From: Bacillota bacterium
Lineage (GTDB): Bacteria > Bacillota_E > JAJZYS01 > JAJYTV01
NCBI GenBank assembly: GCA_021845645.1
Contig: JAJZVM010000005.1
Span: forward strand, 1 to 64,000
DNA: 64,000 bases
Direction of reading: 5' to 3'
A model generated the notes under the pieces. That model was given only the letters and a program-made list of their open reading frames with translations, was not told where the DNA came from and ran no database searches. The number at the start of each line of letters is the position of its first letter. Position 1 is the stretch's first letter. Positions 38,090-46,403 of this stretch are shown in pieces. Both the position numbers and the translations under genes were made by a program.

Positions 38090-39346
38090 CTACTCCTCGC
38101 CTGCCGGCCCAGCCGGCCCAGCCTCAGCCGCGGTTTCTGCGTTCTCGGACGGTGCCGCCTCCGCAGCGGCCGGCTCCTCACCCAAGGTGCCCAAAAAGCT
38201 GCGCAGCTTCTCGTCCAGCAGGATGCCGTAGAGCGACTGCTGCTCCTGCTCGCTCAGGCCCTGCGAACCGCGCGAGCGCTCGAGAATGCGCCGCGCCGCA
38301 TCGAACTCGGCCTGGTTCAGACCGATACCCTCCTGATCCAGGATACGCCCGACGACCAGCTTCGCACGCACCTGCTGCTCGGCCTGCCGACGGATCTCCT
38401 CGTCCACCTCGTGGTCGTGCGCGGCATCGCCGTACAGCTCGTGCAGCGCGCCGTGCGCCTCGCGCTCGACAAGCGCCTCGGGCAACCGCAACTCCGCCTC
38501 GGCGATGATGCGGTCGAGCAGAGCGCTGCGTCGGCGATCCTCCGCCACGCGCTGAGCCTCGGCACGCAGAGCATTCGCGAGTTCCGCGCGCATCTCCTTC
38601 AGATCCTGATGGCCATGCCCCTGGGCGAAAGCGTCGTCCGCCTCCGGCAGCTCGATCTCGCGGATGTCCTCGACGGTGACGTGGGCGGTGCGGTCGGGAT
38701 GCTCGCTGTCGAGCGGCACCTGCCGCGACTCGCCGACCCGCGCACCCTGCAGCGCATCGCGGAACGCCTGGAAGGAGCGGTCGAGAGCCACTTGCGTACG
38801 CTCAATCGTGCCGGCCTTGCCTTCGTCGTCCACGTAGGTGCCGCTGATCTCGACGACCGAGTTCTCGCCACAGACCTCGGCAGGCACAAGCGTCGCGTGC
38901 GACCTGCGCTCCTCGAGCAGGGCCGCGTCCACGGCTGCGTCCTCGACCTCGGCCGGGGCCGCCTCGTCGCGCGGCCAGCTGTGGTAGTCCGGCAGCGTGA
39001 TCTCGGGCTGCAGCAGCACGCGCGCCTTGATGCGCACACCCTTGTCGTCCTTCGGGTCGATGGCTTCGATGGTGCCGTCCTCGAACGGTGTCAGCTTGAG
39101 TTCCTCGATCGCGTCGGAGTACGCCTTCGGCACGATCTCGTTCAGGGCGTCCTCGTAAAGGTGCTGCGGTCCGTATGCCCGCTCCACGATCGGCCGCGGC
39201 GCCTTCCCGGGCCGGAAGCCGGGAACCCGCACCCGCTTGGCGATCTTGCGGAACGCCTGGTCGAGCGCCTCTTGCATGCGCTCAGGCTCGATGTCGATCA
39301 GCATGCGGACCTCGTCTTCGTTCAGCTTCTCCAGTTCGACCACCAT
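38090..39346 (-). CDS. tig: Trigger factor
   Basis: This 418-residue ribosome-associated chaperone has an N-terminal ribosome-binding domain with the signature [17 protein letters not shown], a central FKBP-like domain (about residues 145-235) and a C-terminal helical cradle. The central domain keeps the outline ([37 protein letters not shown]) but not a recognisable prolyl-isomerase pocket, so it may be catalytically inert. The acidic, alanine-rich tail is low complexity. ATG 39346 has AAGAGGTGG. It heads tig-clpP-clpX as in Firmicutes and follows five tRNA genes. Confidence 0.94.
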   Translation of the reverse strand: MVVELEKLNEDEVRMLIDIEPERMQEALDQAFRKIAKRVRVPGFRPGKAPRPIVERAYGPQHLYEDALNEIVPKAYSDAIEELKLTPFEDGTIEAIDPKDDKGVRIKARVLLQPEITLPDYHSWPRDEAAPAEVEDAAVDAALLEERRSHATLVPAEVCGENSVVEISGTYVDDEGKAGTIERTQVALDRSFQAFRDALQGARVGESRQVPLDSEHPDRTAHVTVEDIREIELPEADDAFAQGHGHQDLKEMRAELANALRAEAQRVAEDRRRSALLDRIIAEAELRLPEALVEREAHGALHELYGDAAHDHEVDEEIRRQAEQQVRAKLVVGRILDQEGIGLNQAEFDAARRILERSRGSQGLSEQEQQSLYGILLDEKLRSFLGTLGEEPAAAEAAPSENAETAAEAGPAGPAGEE

Positions 39347-39404
39347 GTCCACCTCTTCCCAATCGGCGGGACCGGACCGCGGGTCCGGCCCCGTTGCACG
39401 AAAG

Positions 39405-39424
39405 GGGCGACCGGCCGGTCGCCC
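39405..39424. repeat. 20-base perfect palindrome between tRNA-Gly and tig
   Basis: GGGCGACCGGCCGGTCGCCC can form an 8-bp hairpin with a GGCC loop. It lies 58 bases upstream of tig and 8 bases past the encoded CCA of tRNA-Gly on the minus strand. It could be a partial terminator or RNA-processing signal separating tRNAs from tig mRNA. Confidence 0.5.
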
Positions 39425-39432
39425 TGCAAAAT

Positions 39433-39507
39433 TGGAGCGGAAGACGGGATTCGAACCCGCGACCTTCGCCTTGGCAAGGCGATGCTCTACCACTGAGCCA
39501 CTTCCGC
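39433..39507 (-). tRNA. tRNA-Gly (GCC anticodon)
   Basis: Cloverleaf with acceptor GCGGAAG/CTTCCGC, D-arm GCTCAGTGGTAGAGC, anticodon loop TTGCCAA, T-arm GGGTTCGAATCCC and encoded TCCA end. Last of the five-tRNA run upstream of tig. Confidence 0.95.
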
Positions 39508-39518
39508 AGGAACCACTT

Positions 39519-39602
39519 TGGTGCGGGCGGAGAGATTCGAACTCTCACGGGTGTCCCCATGGGATCCTAAGTCCCACGCGTCTACCATTCCGCCACGCCC
39601 GC
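39519..39602 (-). tRNA. tRNA-Leu (TAG anticodon)
   Basis: Class II tRNA with acceptor GCGGGCG/CGCCCGC, anticodon loop CTTAGGA, a long variable arm (TGGGGACACCCGTG) and encoded ACCA end. It reads CUN codons. Confidence 0.94.
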
Positions 39603-39603
39603 C

Positions 39604-39679
39604 TGGTGGGCCATGATGGATTCGAACCATCGACGCCCCGCTTAAAAGGCGGGCGCTCTAACCGCTGAGCTAATGGCCC
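39604..39679 (-). tRNA. tRNA-Lys (TTT anticodon)
   Basis: Acceptor GGGCCAT/ATGGCCC, D-arm GCTCAGCGGTTAGAGC, anticodon loop CTTTTAA, T-loop TTCGAAT, encoded ACCA. One base separates it from tRNA-Leu. Confidence 0.95.
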
Positions 39680-39684
39680 AAACT

Positions 39685-39760
39685 TGGTTGGGGCGGTAGG
39701 ACTCGAACCTACGCGTGCGGGATCCAAAGTCCCGTGCCTTACCAGCTTGGCTACGCCCCA
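39685..39760 (-). tRNA. tRNA-Gln (TTG anticodon)
   Basis: Acceptor TGGGGCG/CGCCCCA, typical of tRNA-Gln, D-arm GCCAAGCTGGTAAGGC, anticodon loop CTTTGGA, encoded ACCA. It reads CAA/CAG. Confidence 0.95.
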
Positions 39761-39794
39761 GCGAGGCGAACACGCCGCGACACCTAAATATGGA

Positions 39795-39872
39795 TGGGGT
39801 GAATGAGGGGACTCGAACCCCCGACCCCCAGGGCCACAGCCTGGTGCTCTAACCAACTGAGCTACATTCACC
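39795..39872 (-). tRNA. tRNA-His (GTG anticodon)
   Basis: Acceptor GTGAATG/CATTCAC with the extra 5' G (-1) opposite the discriminator C that identifies tRNA-His, anticodon loop CTGTGGC, encoded CCCA. First gene of the tRNA-tig transcript. Confidence 0.95.
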
Positions 39873-39886
39873 AGATCGCATGCGAC

Positions 39887-39915
39887 ATGATATCATCCGC
39901 CGCATGCCTCGTCAA
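39887..39915 (-). promoter_or_regulatory. SigA-type promoter of the five-tRNA cluster
   Basis: TTGACG (39915-39910), 17-base spacer and TATCAT (39892-39887) on the minus strand, ending about 14 bases before tRNA-His. The -35 lies inside the end of murI. Confidence 0.7.
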
Positions 39916-40690
39916 CGAACAGCGAACCCTTCGCGTCGCGTCGCAATGCGCACACGGCGGTCCGCGCGGCGAGCTCCGGCAGCTCCGCGGCCAGTCGGTC
40001 CGAAAAGACCTGTGGATCGCCGGTTGTCGCGCAGCGCACGCGTCCCGACTCGTGCTGCTGCGGCAGCTGCTGCGCGAGTTCGTCGGCCAGCATCTCGCCG
40101 GGGTCGATCAGGCGCGCCCAGCCGGCGGTCAGCGCGCCAAGCACGGCCGTGAAGTGCGGCAGATGCGTGCAGCCAAGCACGACGGCGTCGCATCCCGCCT
40201 CACGCAGTTCGGCGAGCGGCGCCTGCGCCTCGCGCACGACGTCCTGGCGGCTGGCGCCACCTGCCTCGGCCAAGGCGATGAGCCTGGGACACGCTACCTC
40301 GAGGACCGGTCCAGGCATCGCTTCGCGGTAGGCGTGGGTGCGACAGGTGTTGCTCGTCGCGAGCACGCCGATCCGGCCCATGGCACCCGCGCCGCGCGCA
40401 ACAGGCGCGATCACGCCGTACACCGGACCTCTGAACGCCCCGCGCGCCGCCTCCATGCCGAGCGCGCTCGCAGTGTTGCACGCCAGCACCAGGACTTCCG
40501 CCGACTCCCTGCGGGCGAGCGCCGCGAATGCCGCCACGTCGCGGCGGACGTCCATCTCCGGGCGATCTCCGTAGGGGAAGTGCTCCTGGTCGCTGAGGTA
40601 GAGGTAGTCGCGGCGCGGCAGCCGGCGCCGGAGCGCCGCGAGCACGGTGAGGCCGCCGATGCCGGAATCGAAGAGCGCGATCAGCGTCAT
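39893..40690 (-). CDS. murI: Glutamate racemase
   Basis: This 265-residue cofactor-independent racemase makes D-glutamate for peptidoglycan. It has the DSGIGGLTVL motif with the proton-relay aspartate, the first catalytic cysteine in LACNTASA and the second in VLGCTHLPHF. ATG 40690 follows AAGGAGG, and the upstream in-frame extension lacks family similarity. The sequence CNTASA is a normal variant of CNTATA. Confidence 0.94.
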   Translation of the reverse strand: MTLIALFDSGIGGLTVLAALRRRLPRRDYLYLSDQEHFPYGDRPEMDVRRDVAAFAALARRESAEVLVLACNTASALGMEAARGAFRGPVYGVIAPVARGAGAMGRIGVLATSNTCRTHAYREAMPGPVLEVACPRLIALAEAGGASRQDVVREAQAPLAELREAGCDAVVLGCTHLPHFTAVLGALTAGWARLIDPGEMLADELAQQLPQQHESGRVRCATTGDPQVFSDRLAAELPELAARTAVCALRRDAKGSLFVDEACGG

Positions 40691-40788
40691 ACCTCCTTCC
40701 TGCCCGGCGGCTGCAGGAACCTCGGCAACGCGGGCGAACCCGGGCGGAGAACGTGAGACCGGCTGAGGCAGCAAAGGGGGCGCAATGA

Positions 40789-41472
40789 ATGAGCCAGAGC
40801 TGGCGCGGCCTGCGTGCCGTCGTAGTCGGCGCGCAGGGCGGCGTCGGGCGGGCGATCACCCGGGAGCTGAGGCAGCGTGGCGCCGCGATCGCCGCGATGG
40901 TGCGCAGGCCGTACCCTGACCCGCCACCCGGCCTGGAGGTGGTGCTCTCGCCGCTCTCCGACCCCGAGGCCGTGCGCGCGGCCTGCGCCGAGGTGGCCAG
41001 AGGGCCGGTCGACGCGCTGTTCGTCGCGAGCGGCGCCTACGCCGGCGGCACGCCGATCGAGGCGACGCCTCCCGACGTCTTCGAGCATCTCCTCTGGACC
41101 AATGCACGCCTGCCCTTCTACCTTCTGCAGGGCCTGCTCGGCCCGTTGCGGCAGGCGCACGGTCACGCCGTGCTGATCGGCGCCCTCGCCGCCGAGGATC
41201 CCCGTGCGGGTCAAGCCGCCTACGCCGCGGCGAAATCCGCCCTTCATAGTATGGTGCGGTCGGCGGCGGGCGAACTGCAGGGCTCCGGGGCCACCGTCAA
41301 CGCTCTCCTGCCCTCGGTGATCGACAGCCAGGAGAACCGGCAGGCCATGCCAGGCAGGGATCCCTCACAGTGGGTCTCGCCGCAGCGCCTCGCGGCGCTC
41401 GCAATTTCCCTCGCGGAGCCCTGGGCCAAGGACCTTCAGGGAGCCCTGATCCCTGTGCGCGGCGGGCTCTAG
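40789..41472 (+). CDS. SDR-family oxidoreductase with altered catalytic serine
   Basis: This is a 227-residue short-chain dehydrogenase/reductase. The nucleotide-binding motif is VGAQGGVGRAI (GxxxGxG-type), the active Tyr-Lys pair is in YAAAKSAL, and the C-terminal substrate region is short. Thirteen residues before the tyrosine, where the catalytic serine normally sits, the sequence is IGALAAED, giving alanine. Activity may be weakened or the protein may have a non-enzymatic role. It stands alone, with coding direction opposite to murI and the HAD gene. Confidence 0.82.
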   Translation: MSQSWRGLRAVVVGAQGGVGRAITRELRQRGAAIAAMVRRPYPDPPPGLEVVLSPLSDPEAVRAACAEVARGPVDALFVASGAYAGGTPIEATPPDVFEHLLWTNARLPFYLLQGLLGPLRQAHGHAVLIGALAAEDPRAGQAAYAAAKSALHSMVRSAAGELQGSGATVNALLPSVIDSQENRQAMPGRDPSQWVSPQRLAALAISLAEPWAKDLQGALIPVRGGL

Positions 41473-42116
41473 GCGTCCGCCTCCTCGCGTCCGGACGCCT
41501 CGATCACCTGCAGCAGCGGCAGGATGGCCAAAGGCTCCCCCAGCACCCAGTCGGCGCCCGCCGCTGCGAGGGACTGCCCCCCGGCCCAGCCCCAGCCCGC
41601 ACCGATAGCCGGCACACCGGCGGCCTTGGCCGCCTGCACGTCGCTCGGCGCGTCGCCAACATAGGCGACAGGCAGGCGGTCGACCTTTTGCATGGCGTGC
41701 AGGAGGGGCTCCGGGTTCGGCTTGTGGCGATGGGTGTCCTCGCGGCAGACGACGCAGCGGAAATGCTGCTGCCAACCCAGGCGCTCGAGCTCGCGCTCGA
41801 CGGCCCAGCGCCGCTTGGACGTGACGAGCCCCGCTTCGATGCCGAGCGACGGCAGCGCCTGCAGCAGGTGCTCGACGCCCGCGAAGGCGGGGATGCTGTC
41901 CTGCTCGAGGCGATAGAGCGGCTGCATCTGCCGCCAGATCTCGTAGTAGAGGCCTGGCGGCATGCCGGCCGACGCGGCGTCGTGCGCCAGGAGGAAGCGC
42001 ACGAGCCCCGCCTCGTCGGTGGCGAGGCCGCGGTCGCGGAAGGCCTTTTCTGCGGCGCGGAGGTGTGCCGGGCCGGAGTCGACGAGCGTACCGTCCAGAT
42101 CGAAGAGCACGAACAC
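41469..42116 (-). CDS. HAD-superfamily phosphatase, phosphoglycolate-phosphatase-like
   Basis: This 215-residue hydrolase has motif I FDLDGTLVDS (nucleophile Asp), motif II VTSKRR (Ser/Thr), a lysine in HKPNPEP and motif IV YVGDAPSDVQAAKAAG, plus a helical C1 cap. It is probably a Gph/PpaX-type phosphatase; the exact substrate cannot be told. The start is GTG 42116 with GGAGGAGG 8 bases away. Its start region is divergent from the Nudix gene, leaving about 85 bases for shared control. The 3' end overlaps the SDR gene by four bases. Confidence 0.87.
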   Translation of the reverse strand: MFVLFDLDGTLVDSGPAHLRAAEKAFRDRGLATDEAGLVRFLLAHDAASAGMPPGLYYEIWRQMQPLYRLEQDSIPAFAGVEHLLQALPSLGIEAGLVTSKRRWAVERELERLGWQQHFRCVVCREDTHRHKPNPEPLLHAMQKVDRLPVAYVGDAPSDVQAAKAAGVPAIGAGWGWAGGQSLAAAGADWVLGEPLAILPLLQVIEASGREEADA

Positions 42117-42201
42117 CGGCGAGGCCTCCTCCCGTTGCCTCCCGCCGCGCGGCAGGAGGCTGCATGGCTGTTGCCCAACTCTTGCACAGGAGGCGGTCCC
42201 T

Positions 42202-42798
42202 GTGCAACCCACCGCGGAACCCGGCATGACGCCGGACGACGTGATCGAACGGCTGCAGCGGCTCCTGCCCCAGGAGATCGCCTTGCCGGCCGGCCGCCCG
42301 TCGGCCGTGCTCATCCTGCTCTACCCGAGCGGCGGCCGCCTGCACGTCACCCTGACGCAGCGCACGCAGGACTTGGCGCACCACAAGGGGCAGATCGCAT
42401 TTCCCGGCGGCTCCAGCGACCCGGCGGACCGCGACTACTGGTCGACGGCCTTGCGCGAGTCGCGCGAGGAGGTGGGCCTGCTCGGCTCGCCGCGGCGGCT
42501 CGGCTTCCTGCCGCCGATCTTCATCCCGGTCTCCGGATTTTCGGTCGCGCCGTGCGTCGGATACCTGCCATGGCCACCCGCGTTCGCGCCGCACGCGGAC
42601 GAGGTGGCCGCTCTGCTGGAACCTGCGCTTGACGACCTCTGGCCTTTGGAGGACTGGGAGGACGTGCCGCTCAGGACGGGCGGCTCGGTGCACCTGCCCT
42701 TCTATGCCTGGCACGGGCACAAGATCTGGGGCGCAACGGCCCGCATGCTGCACGCGCTGCGCGGCTTTCTGGAGCAGGCGCTGGCTGCCCAGGGCTGA
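42202..42798 (+). CDS. Nudix hydrolase, CoA pyrophosphatase-like
   Basis: This 198-residue protein has the CoAse-specific motif VTLTQRTQDLAHHKGQIAFPGG immediately before a Nudix box (GGSSDPADRDYWSTALRESREEVGL). Such enzymes cleave CoA or acyl-CoA to phosphopantetheine and 3',5'-ADP. In the box the first acidic position is Asp rather than Glu, common in this subfamily. GTG 42202 has AGGAGG 8 bases upstream; the internal ATG 42226 is an alternative. Confidence 0.87.
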   Translation: MQPTAEPGMTPDDVIERLQRLLPQEIALPAGRPSAVLILLYPSGGRLHVTLTQRTQDLAHHKGQIAFPGGSSDPADRDYWSTALRESREEVGLLGSPRRLGFLPPIFIPVSGFSVAPCVGYLPWPPAFAPHADEVAALLEPALDDLWPLEDWEDVPLRTGGSVHLPFYAWHGHKIWGATARMLHALRGFLEQALAAQG

Positions 42799-42813
42799 GC
42801 GGCCGCAGGCGTC

Positions 42814-43560
42814 TTAGCTTTCCGCCGGAAGCTTGCGCGTGAAGGTGTGCAGGCCGCATTCGGTTTTGCCCGTACCCGACCAGCGACCCGCCCGCTCGTC
42901 TTCCCCTTCTCCGACCGGTCTGGTGCACGGCCAGCAGCCGATGCTCTTGTAGCCGCGATCCGCCAGAGGATTGTAGGGCAGATCGTTCCCCGCGATGTAG
43001 CGCCAGGCGTCCTGCCTGGTCCAGTGGGCCATCGGGTTGATCTTGGCGATCACCCGCCCGTCGGCCAGGGTGTGCCGCTCCAGCACCTCGACCTCACCGC
43101 GCGACGCGGTCTGATCACGCCTCATGCCGCTGATCCAGCCGTCCAGACCCTCGAGCAGCTGACGCATCGGATCCACCTTGCGGAGCGCGCAGCAGCGGTC
43201 GGGATCCCGGCGGTAGAGCTCGTCGCCATGGCGCTCCGCCTGCCGCGCGACGCTGAGCTCCGGTCGCACGTCGATGACCTCAAGCCCGTATCGCTCGGCG
43301 TACTGGTGGCGCAGGGCCACCGTCTCCGGAAAGAGATAGCCCGTGTCGAGGAAGTAGACCGGAATCGGCAGCCTACGCATGGCGATGACATGCGCCAGCA
43401 CGATGCCCGTACCGCCGAAGCTGCAGGTGAAGGCGAGGCGCGGATAGCGTGCGGCGCTCCGCCGCAGAATGGCAGCGAGATCACCGCCAGCGACCGCGTC
43501 CGGTTCCTGGCCGAATGTCGGCCACGCTTCCGTCTCCAGCAATAGCCCCCCCATGATCAC
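42814..43560 (-). CDS. cysH: Adenylyl-sulfate (APS) reductase, CysH family
   Basis: This 248-residue PAPS/APS reductase has TCSFGGTGIVLAHVIAM (PP-loop-like), the catalytic ECGLH near the C-terminus and the two cysteine pairs DRCCALRK and GCWPC that bind a [4Fe-4S] cluster. The cluster marks the APS-type enzyme (thioredoxin-dependent). It produces sulfite in assimilatory sulfate reduction. No other cys genes are adjacent. GTG 43560 has AAGAAGG at 8 bases; an upstream TTG (43620) is possible. Confidence 0.93.
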   Translation of the reverse strand: MIMGGLLLETEAWPTFGQEPDAVAGGDLAAILRRSAARYPRLAFTCSFGGTGIVLAHVIAMRRLPIPVYFLDTGYLFPETVALRHQYAERYGLEVIDVRPELSVARQAERHGDELYRRDPDRCCALRKVDPMRQLLEGLDGWISGMRRDQTASRGEVEVLERHTLADGRVIAKINPMAHWTRQDAWRYIAGNDLPYNPLADRGYKSIGCWPCTRPVGEGEDERAGRWSGTGKTECGLHTFTRKLPAES

Positions 43561-43664
43561 CGGACGAGCCTTCTTGCCGCCGCGCTTTGCATCGTCGGGA
43601 AGGGGACCGGGACCAGTCAATCTTCCATGTCTGTTCCCGGCTCCATCTCACCTGCCGCCCATCT

Positions 43665-43681
43665 GTCCCAGGGCCTGGGAC
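43665..43681. repeat. Inverted repeat GTCCCAGG-G-CCTGGGAC upstream of cysH
   Basis: Two perfect 8-base arms with a single central base lie about 105 bases upstream of cysH, between it and the dehydrogenase gene stop. The size and symmetry suit a dimeric regulator operator. No regulator can be named. Confidence 0.35.
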
Positions 43682-43753
43682 TGGGATACGGTCGGCCGCG
43701 AGGGGCGAGCAGCGGCTGTATGGAACAACTTCCGCGCGGCCGGCCATCCCCTG

Positions 43754-44680
43754 TCAGTAGCCCCGCTTGGGGTCGACGAGGCCTACGAGCGGCTCGCCCG
43801 TCAGGAAGCGCTGCAGGTTGGCCGCCGCGAACGACCGCACCAGGTGCGGCTCGCTCGGCCCTGAGCTGTGGGCCGATATGAAGCAGTTGGGCAGGTCCCA
43901 GAGCGGGCTCTCGGGTGGCAGCGGCTCCCGCTCGAACACGTCGAGCTGGGCTATGGCCGGACGCCCCGCGCGCAGTGCCGCCACGAGGTCGCGCTCCACC
44001 ACCGCGTTGCCGCGCCCGACATTGATCAGGATCGAGTCCTCGCGCATGCCGGAGAGCACGTTGCGGTCGACGATGCCGTCCGTCTCCGGCGTCGCCGGCA
44101 GCACGAGGACGAGCGCGTCGACACCTGCCGCGAACTCAGGCATCTCGCCTGGCGTGAAGTGGCGGTCGCATACGCCGCGACCCTGTGGCGTGCGGCTGAG
44201 TCCCCAGATCTCCATGCCGAAGGCGCGGCCGACCCGCGCCACCTCCGAGCCGATCGAGCCGAGGCCCGCCACGCCCAGCCGCTGCCCCTGCAGCGACGTG
44301 CCGGTCAACCGGTGCCAGACGTGGTCCTGCTGCATGGCGCGCATCTCGAAGACGCCCCGGCGCAGCGCGAGGAGATAGGCGAAGACGTGTTCCGTCATGA
44401 CCGTCGAGAACGCGCCGACGGTCCGCGTCAGCGCGACGTCCGCCGGCAGCTGGCGCACGATCATGTCGACGCCGGCGCCGAGCCACTGGATCCAGCGCAG
44501 GCGCGGCATCCTGGCGAGTGTCTCCGTCCGCACGCCCCAGGCGAACAGGGCCTCCGTCTCCTCGAGATAGGGTTCCGCCTCCTCGAGCGTGCTTGCCCCA
44601 TGGATCTCGACGTCCGGGGCGACCTGGCGCAAGGCCTCGACGTAGCTTTGCGTCTCCTGGGCATAGACGAGGATCTGCAA
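43754..44680 (-). CDS. D-2-hydroxyacid dehydrogenase family protein
   Basis: This 308-residue NAD(P)-dependent dehydrogenase has the Rossmann motif GVAGLGSIGSEVARVG, catalytic Arg in INVGRGNAVVE, Glu in DVFEREPLP and His in ISAHSSG. It resembles the hydroxypyruvate/glyoxylate reductase branch; the substrate is uncertain. TTG start (MQILVYAQETQ). It is separated from the aspartase gene by a divergent 190-base region. Confidence 0.88.
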   Translation of the reverse strand: MQILVYAQETQSYVEALRQVAPDVEIHGASTLEEAEPYLEETEALFAWGVRTETLARMPRLRWIQWLGAGVDMIVRQLPADVALTRTVGAFSTVMTEHVFAYLLALRRGVFEMRAMQQDHVWHRLTGTSLQGQRLGVAGLGSIGSEVARVGRAFGMEIWGLSRTPQGRGVCDRHFTPGEMPEFAAGVDALVLVLPATPETDGIVDRNVLSGMREDSILINVGRGNAVVERDLVAALRAGRPAIAQLDVFEREPLPPESPLWDLPNCFISAHSSGPSEPHLVRSFAAANLQRFLTGEPLVGLVDPKRGY

Positions 44681-44874
44681 GGCATGCGGGACGGCCCGGG
44701 CCGTCCCGACTTCCCCCTTTCAGGCTGGCAAGGTGGCGCTTCCCATACCAGACCTTTCTGCGCCGGCGACGCGGGCCCCTCCTGCCCGGCGGCACGCCGT
44801 CTCCCCCAGGGGCTCTGGTATACTTTCACTGGTCCCGCCCGGCACAGCTACATACGTCCAGGAGGAGTGTCGAT

Positions 44875-46263
44875 ATGCCACGCATCGAACGCGACGCGCT
44901 CGGCGAGGTCGCGATCCCGGATGGCGCGCTCTGGGGGGCTCACGCCCAGCGATCGCACGAGAACTTTCCGATCAGCGGCCGCCTGCCGCGGCCGGAGTTC
45001 CTGGCCGCCGGCGCCCATGTCAAGCGTGCGGCGGCCATCGCCCACCGCCTGACCGGGCGCCTGGAGCAGCCGATCGCGGACGCCATCGTCTGGGCCGCCG
45101 ACGAGGTGATCGCCGGCCGCCACCTCGATCAGTTCATCGTCGACGTCTACCAGGCGGGGGCCGGCACCTCCTTCAACATGAACCTGAACGAGGTGCTGGC
45201 GAACCTGGCTTCCATCCACCTCGGCGGCCGGATAGGGGACCACAGGGTGTCCGCACACGACCATGTCAACATGGGGCAGTCGACGAACGACATCTTCCCG
45301 ACCGTGATGCGCGTCGCGGCCGCCGTGCTCTGGCGCGGCACGCGCGCCGAGGCGCTGGCCCTCGCCGACGGCTTCGGGGAACTCTCCCGCCGCACCGACG
45401 GCATCCTCAAGACTGGGCGCACGCACCTGCAGGACGCCGTGCCGATCCGCTACGGCCAGGAATTCGCGGGTTACGAAGGCGCGATCCGCCAGGCGGTCGA
45501 GCAGACGGACGCCGCGGTCCGCTACATCTACGAACTCAACATGGGCGCGACGGCCAACGGGACCGGCCTCAACGCCGAGCCCGGGTATCCCGAGGCCGCC
45601 GCGAGCGAACTCGAGAAGGCCCTCGGATTGCCGTTCAGCCCACCGCGCAACCGCTTCCGCCTGACGCAGAGCATGGGGGACTTCGTCTTCTTCTCGTCCG
45701 GCCTGCAGGTTCTGGCGATCGAGCTCTCGCGCATTGCCTCCGACCTCCGGCTTCTGTCGTCGGGGCCGCACGCGGGCTTCGGCGAGGTCCAGTTGCCGGC
45801 CGTGCAGCCCGGTTCGTCGATCATGCCGGGCAAGGTCAACCCTTCGATCCCGGAGATGGTCAACATGGTCGCACTGGACGTCATCGGCGCCCACGCCACC
45901 GTCGCCACCGCCGCGCAGTACGGCCAGCTCGAGCTCAACGTGATGATGCCGGTGGTCGCAGACCGGCTCGTCGAGTCGCTCGTGATCCTGGGCAGCGCCT
46001 GCGCGACCTTCCAGTCCCGCTGCGTCGCAGGCATCAGCGTCGACGCCGAGCGCAGCCTGCGCCTCCTCGAGGGCTCCGGCGCCCTGGCGACGGCCGTCGC
46101 GCCGCATGTCGGCTACGCCAAGGCCGCGGAGCTGCAGAAGGAGTCGAACCGCACGGGACGCAGCGTGCGCGACCTCGTCGTCGAACAGGGACTCCTCTCG
46201 GCCGACCAGGCGGACCGCGTGCTCGACCTGCGCACCATGACGGAACCGGGCGTCGCGGGTTAG
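44875..46263 (+). CDS. aspA: Aspartate ammonia-lyase (fumarase/aspartase superfamily)
   Basis: This 462-residue class II fumarase/aspartase-fold lyase has the signature GSSIMPGKVNPSIPEMVN, the substrate-binding GQSTNDIFPTVM and GRTHLQDAVPIRYGQEF. The sequence after the signature (NPSIPEMVNMVALDVIG) is closer to aspartases (VPEVVNQV) than to fumarase (TQCEALTMV), and an aspartokinase gene follows, so aspartate metabolism is favoured. Fumarase activity cannot be excluded. ATG 44875 follows AGGAGGAG. Confidence 0.78.
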   Translation: MPRIERDALGEVAIPDGALWGAHAQRSHENFPISGRLPRPEFLAAGAHVKRAAAIAHRLTGRLEQPIADAIVWAADEVIAGRHLDQFIVDVYQAGAGTSFNMNLNEVLANLASIHLGGRIGDHRVSAHDHVNMGQSTNDIFPTVMRVAAAVLWRGTRAEALALADGFGELSRRTDGILKTGRTHLQDAVPIRYGQEFAGYEGAIRQAVEQTDAAVRYIYELNMGATANGTGLNAEPGYPEAAASELEKALGLPFSPPRNRFRLTQSMGDFVFFSSGLQVLAIELSRIASDLRLLSSGPHAGFGEVQLPAVQPGSSIMPGKVNPSIPEMVNMVALDVIGAHATVATAAQYGQLELNVMMPVVADRLVESLVILGSACATFQSRCVAGISVDAERSLRLLEGSGALATAVAPHVGYAKAAELQKESNRTGRSVRDLVVEQGLLSADQADRVLDLRTMTEPGVAG

Positions 46264-46273
46264 CCGCCCCGCA

Positions 46274-46311
46274 CGAAGGCGCCCGCCAGCGCGAGGCTGC
46301 GGGCGCCTTCG
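46274..46311. terminator. 13-bp stem terminator between aspA and aspartokinase
   Basis: CGAAGGCGCCCGC and GCGGGCGCCTTCG pair perfectly around a 12-base loop, 10 bases after the aspA stop. No U-tract follows. Confidence 0.6.
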
Positions 46312-46339
46312 CCATGGCTGCGCATGGGCCGATCGCTCG

Positions 46340-46368
46340 TTGACAGCCGACCCCGCCTGCCGTACGAT
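46340..46368 (+). promoter_or_regulatory. SigA-type promoter of aspartokinase
   Basis: TTGACA (46340-46345), a 17-base spacer and TACGAT (46363-46368). The ATG follows 35 bases later behind AAGGAGG. Confidence 0.7.
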
Positions 46369-46403
46369 TCGGCGCAATATACTCCGTAGAAGGAGGCCCG
46401 CCG

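Noticed and set aside
36009..38231. A 740-codon plus-strand open frame opposite clpX/clpP
   Set aside because: Complement of two certain genes; low-complexity Asp/Val/Leu-rich translation.
43665..43681. A second DosR-type box upstream of cysH
   Set aside because: The half-sites are in the opposite order (GTCCC...GGGAC) with a 3-base AGG-G-CCT core rather than GGGAC-N4-GTCCC.
43561..43753. A SAM or similar riboswitch upstream of cysH
   Set aside because: The conserved SAM-box core sequences are absent; only a 17-base inverted repeat is seen.
44812..44850. TATACT near 44819 as a strong promoter for aspA
   Set aside because: No acceptable -35 hexamer lies 16-19 bases upstream, so support is too weak to list.
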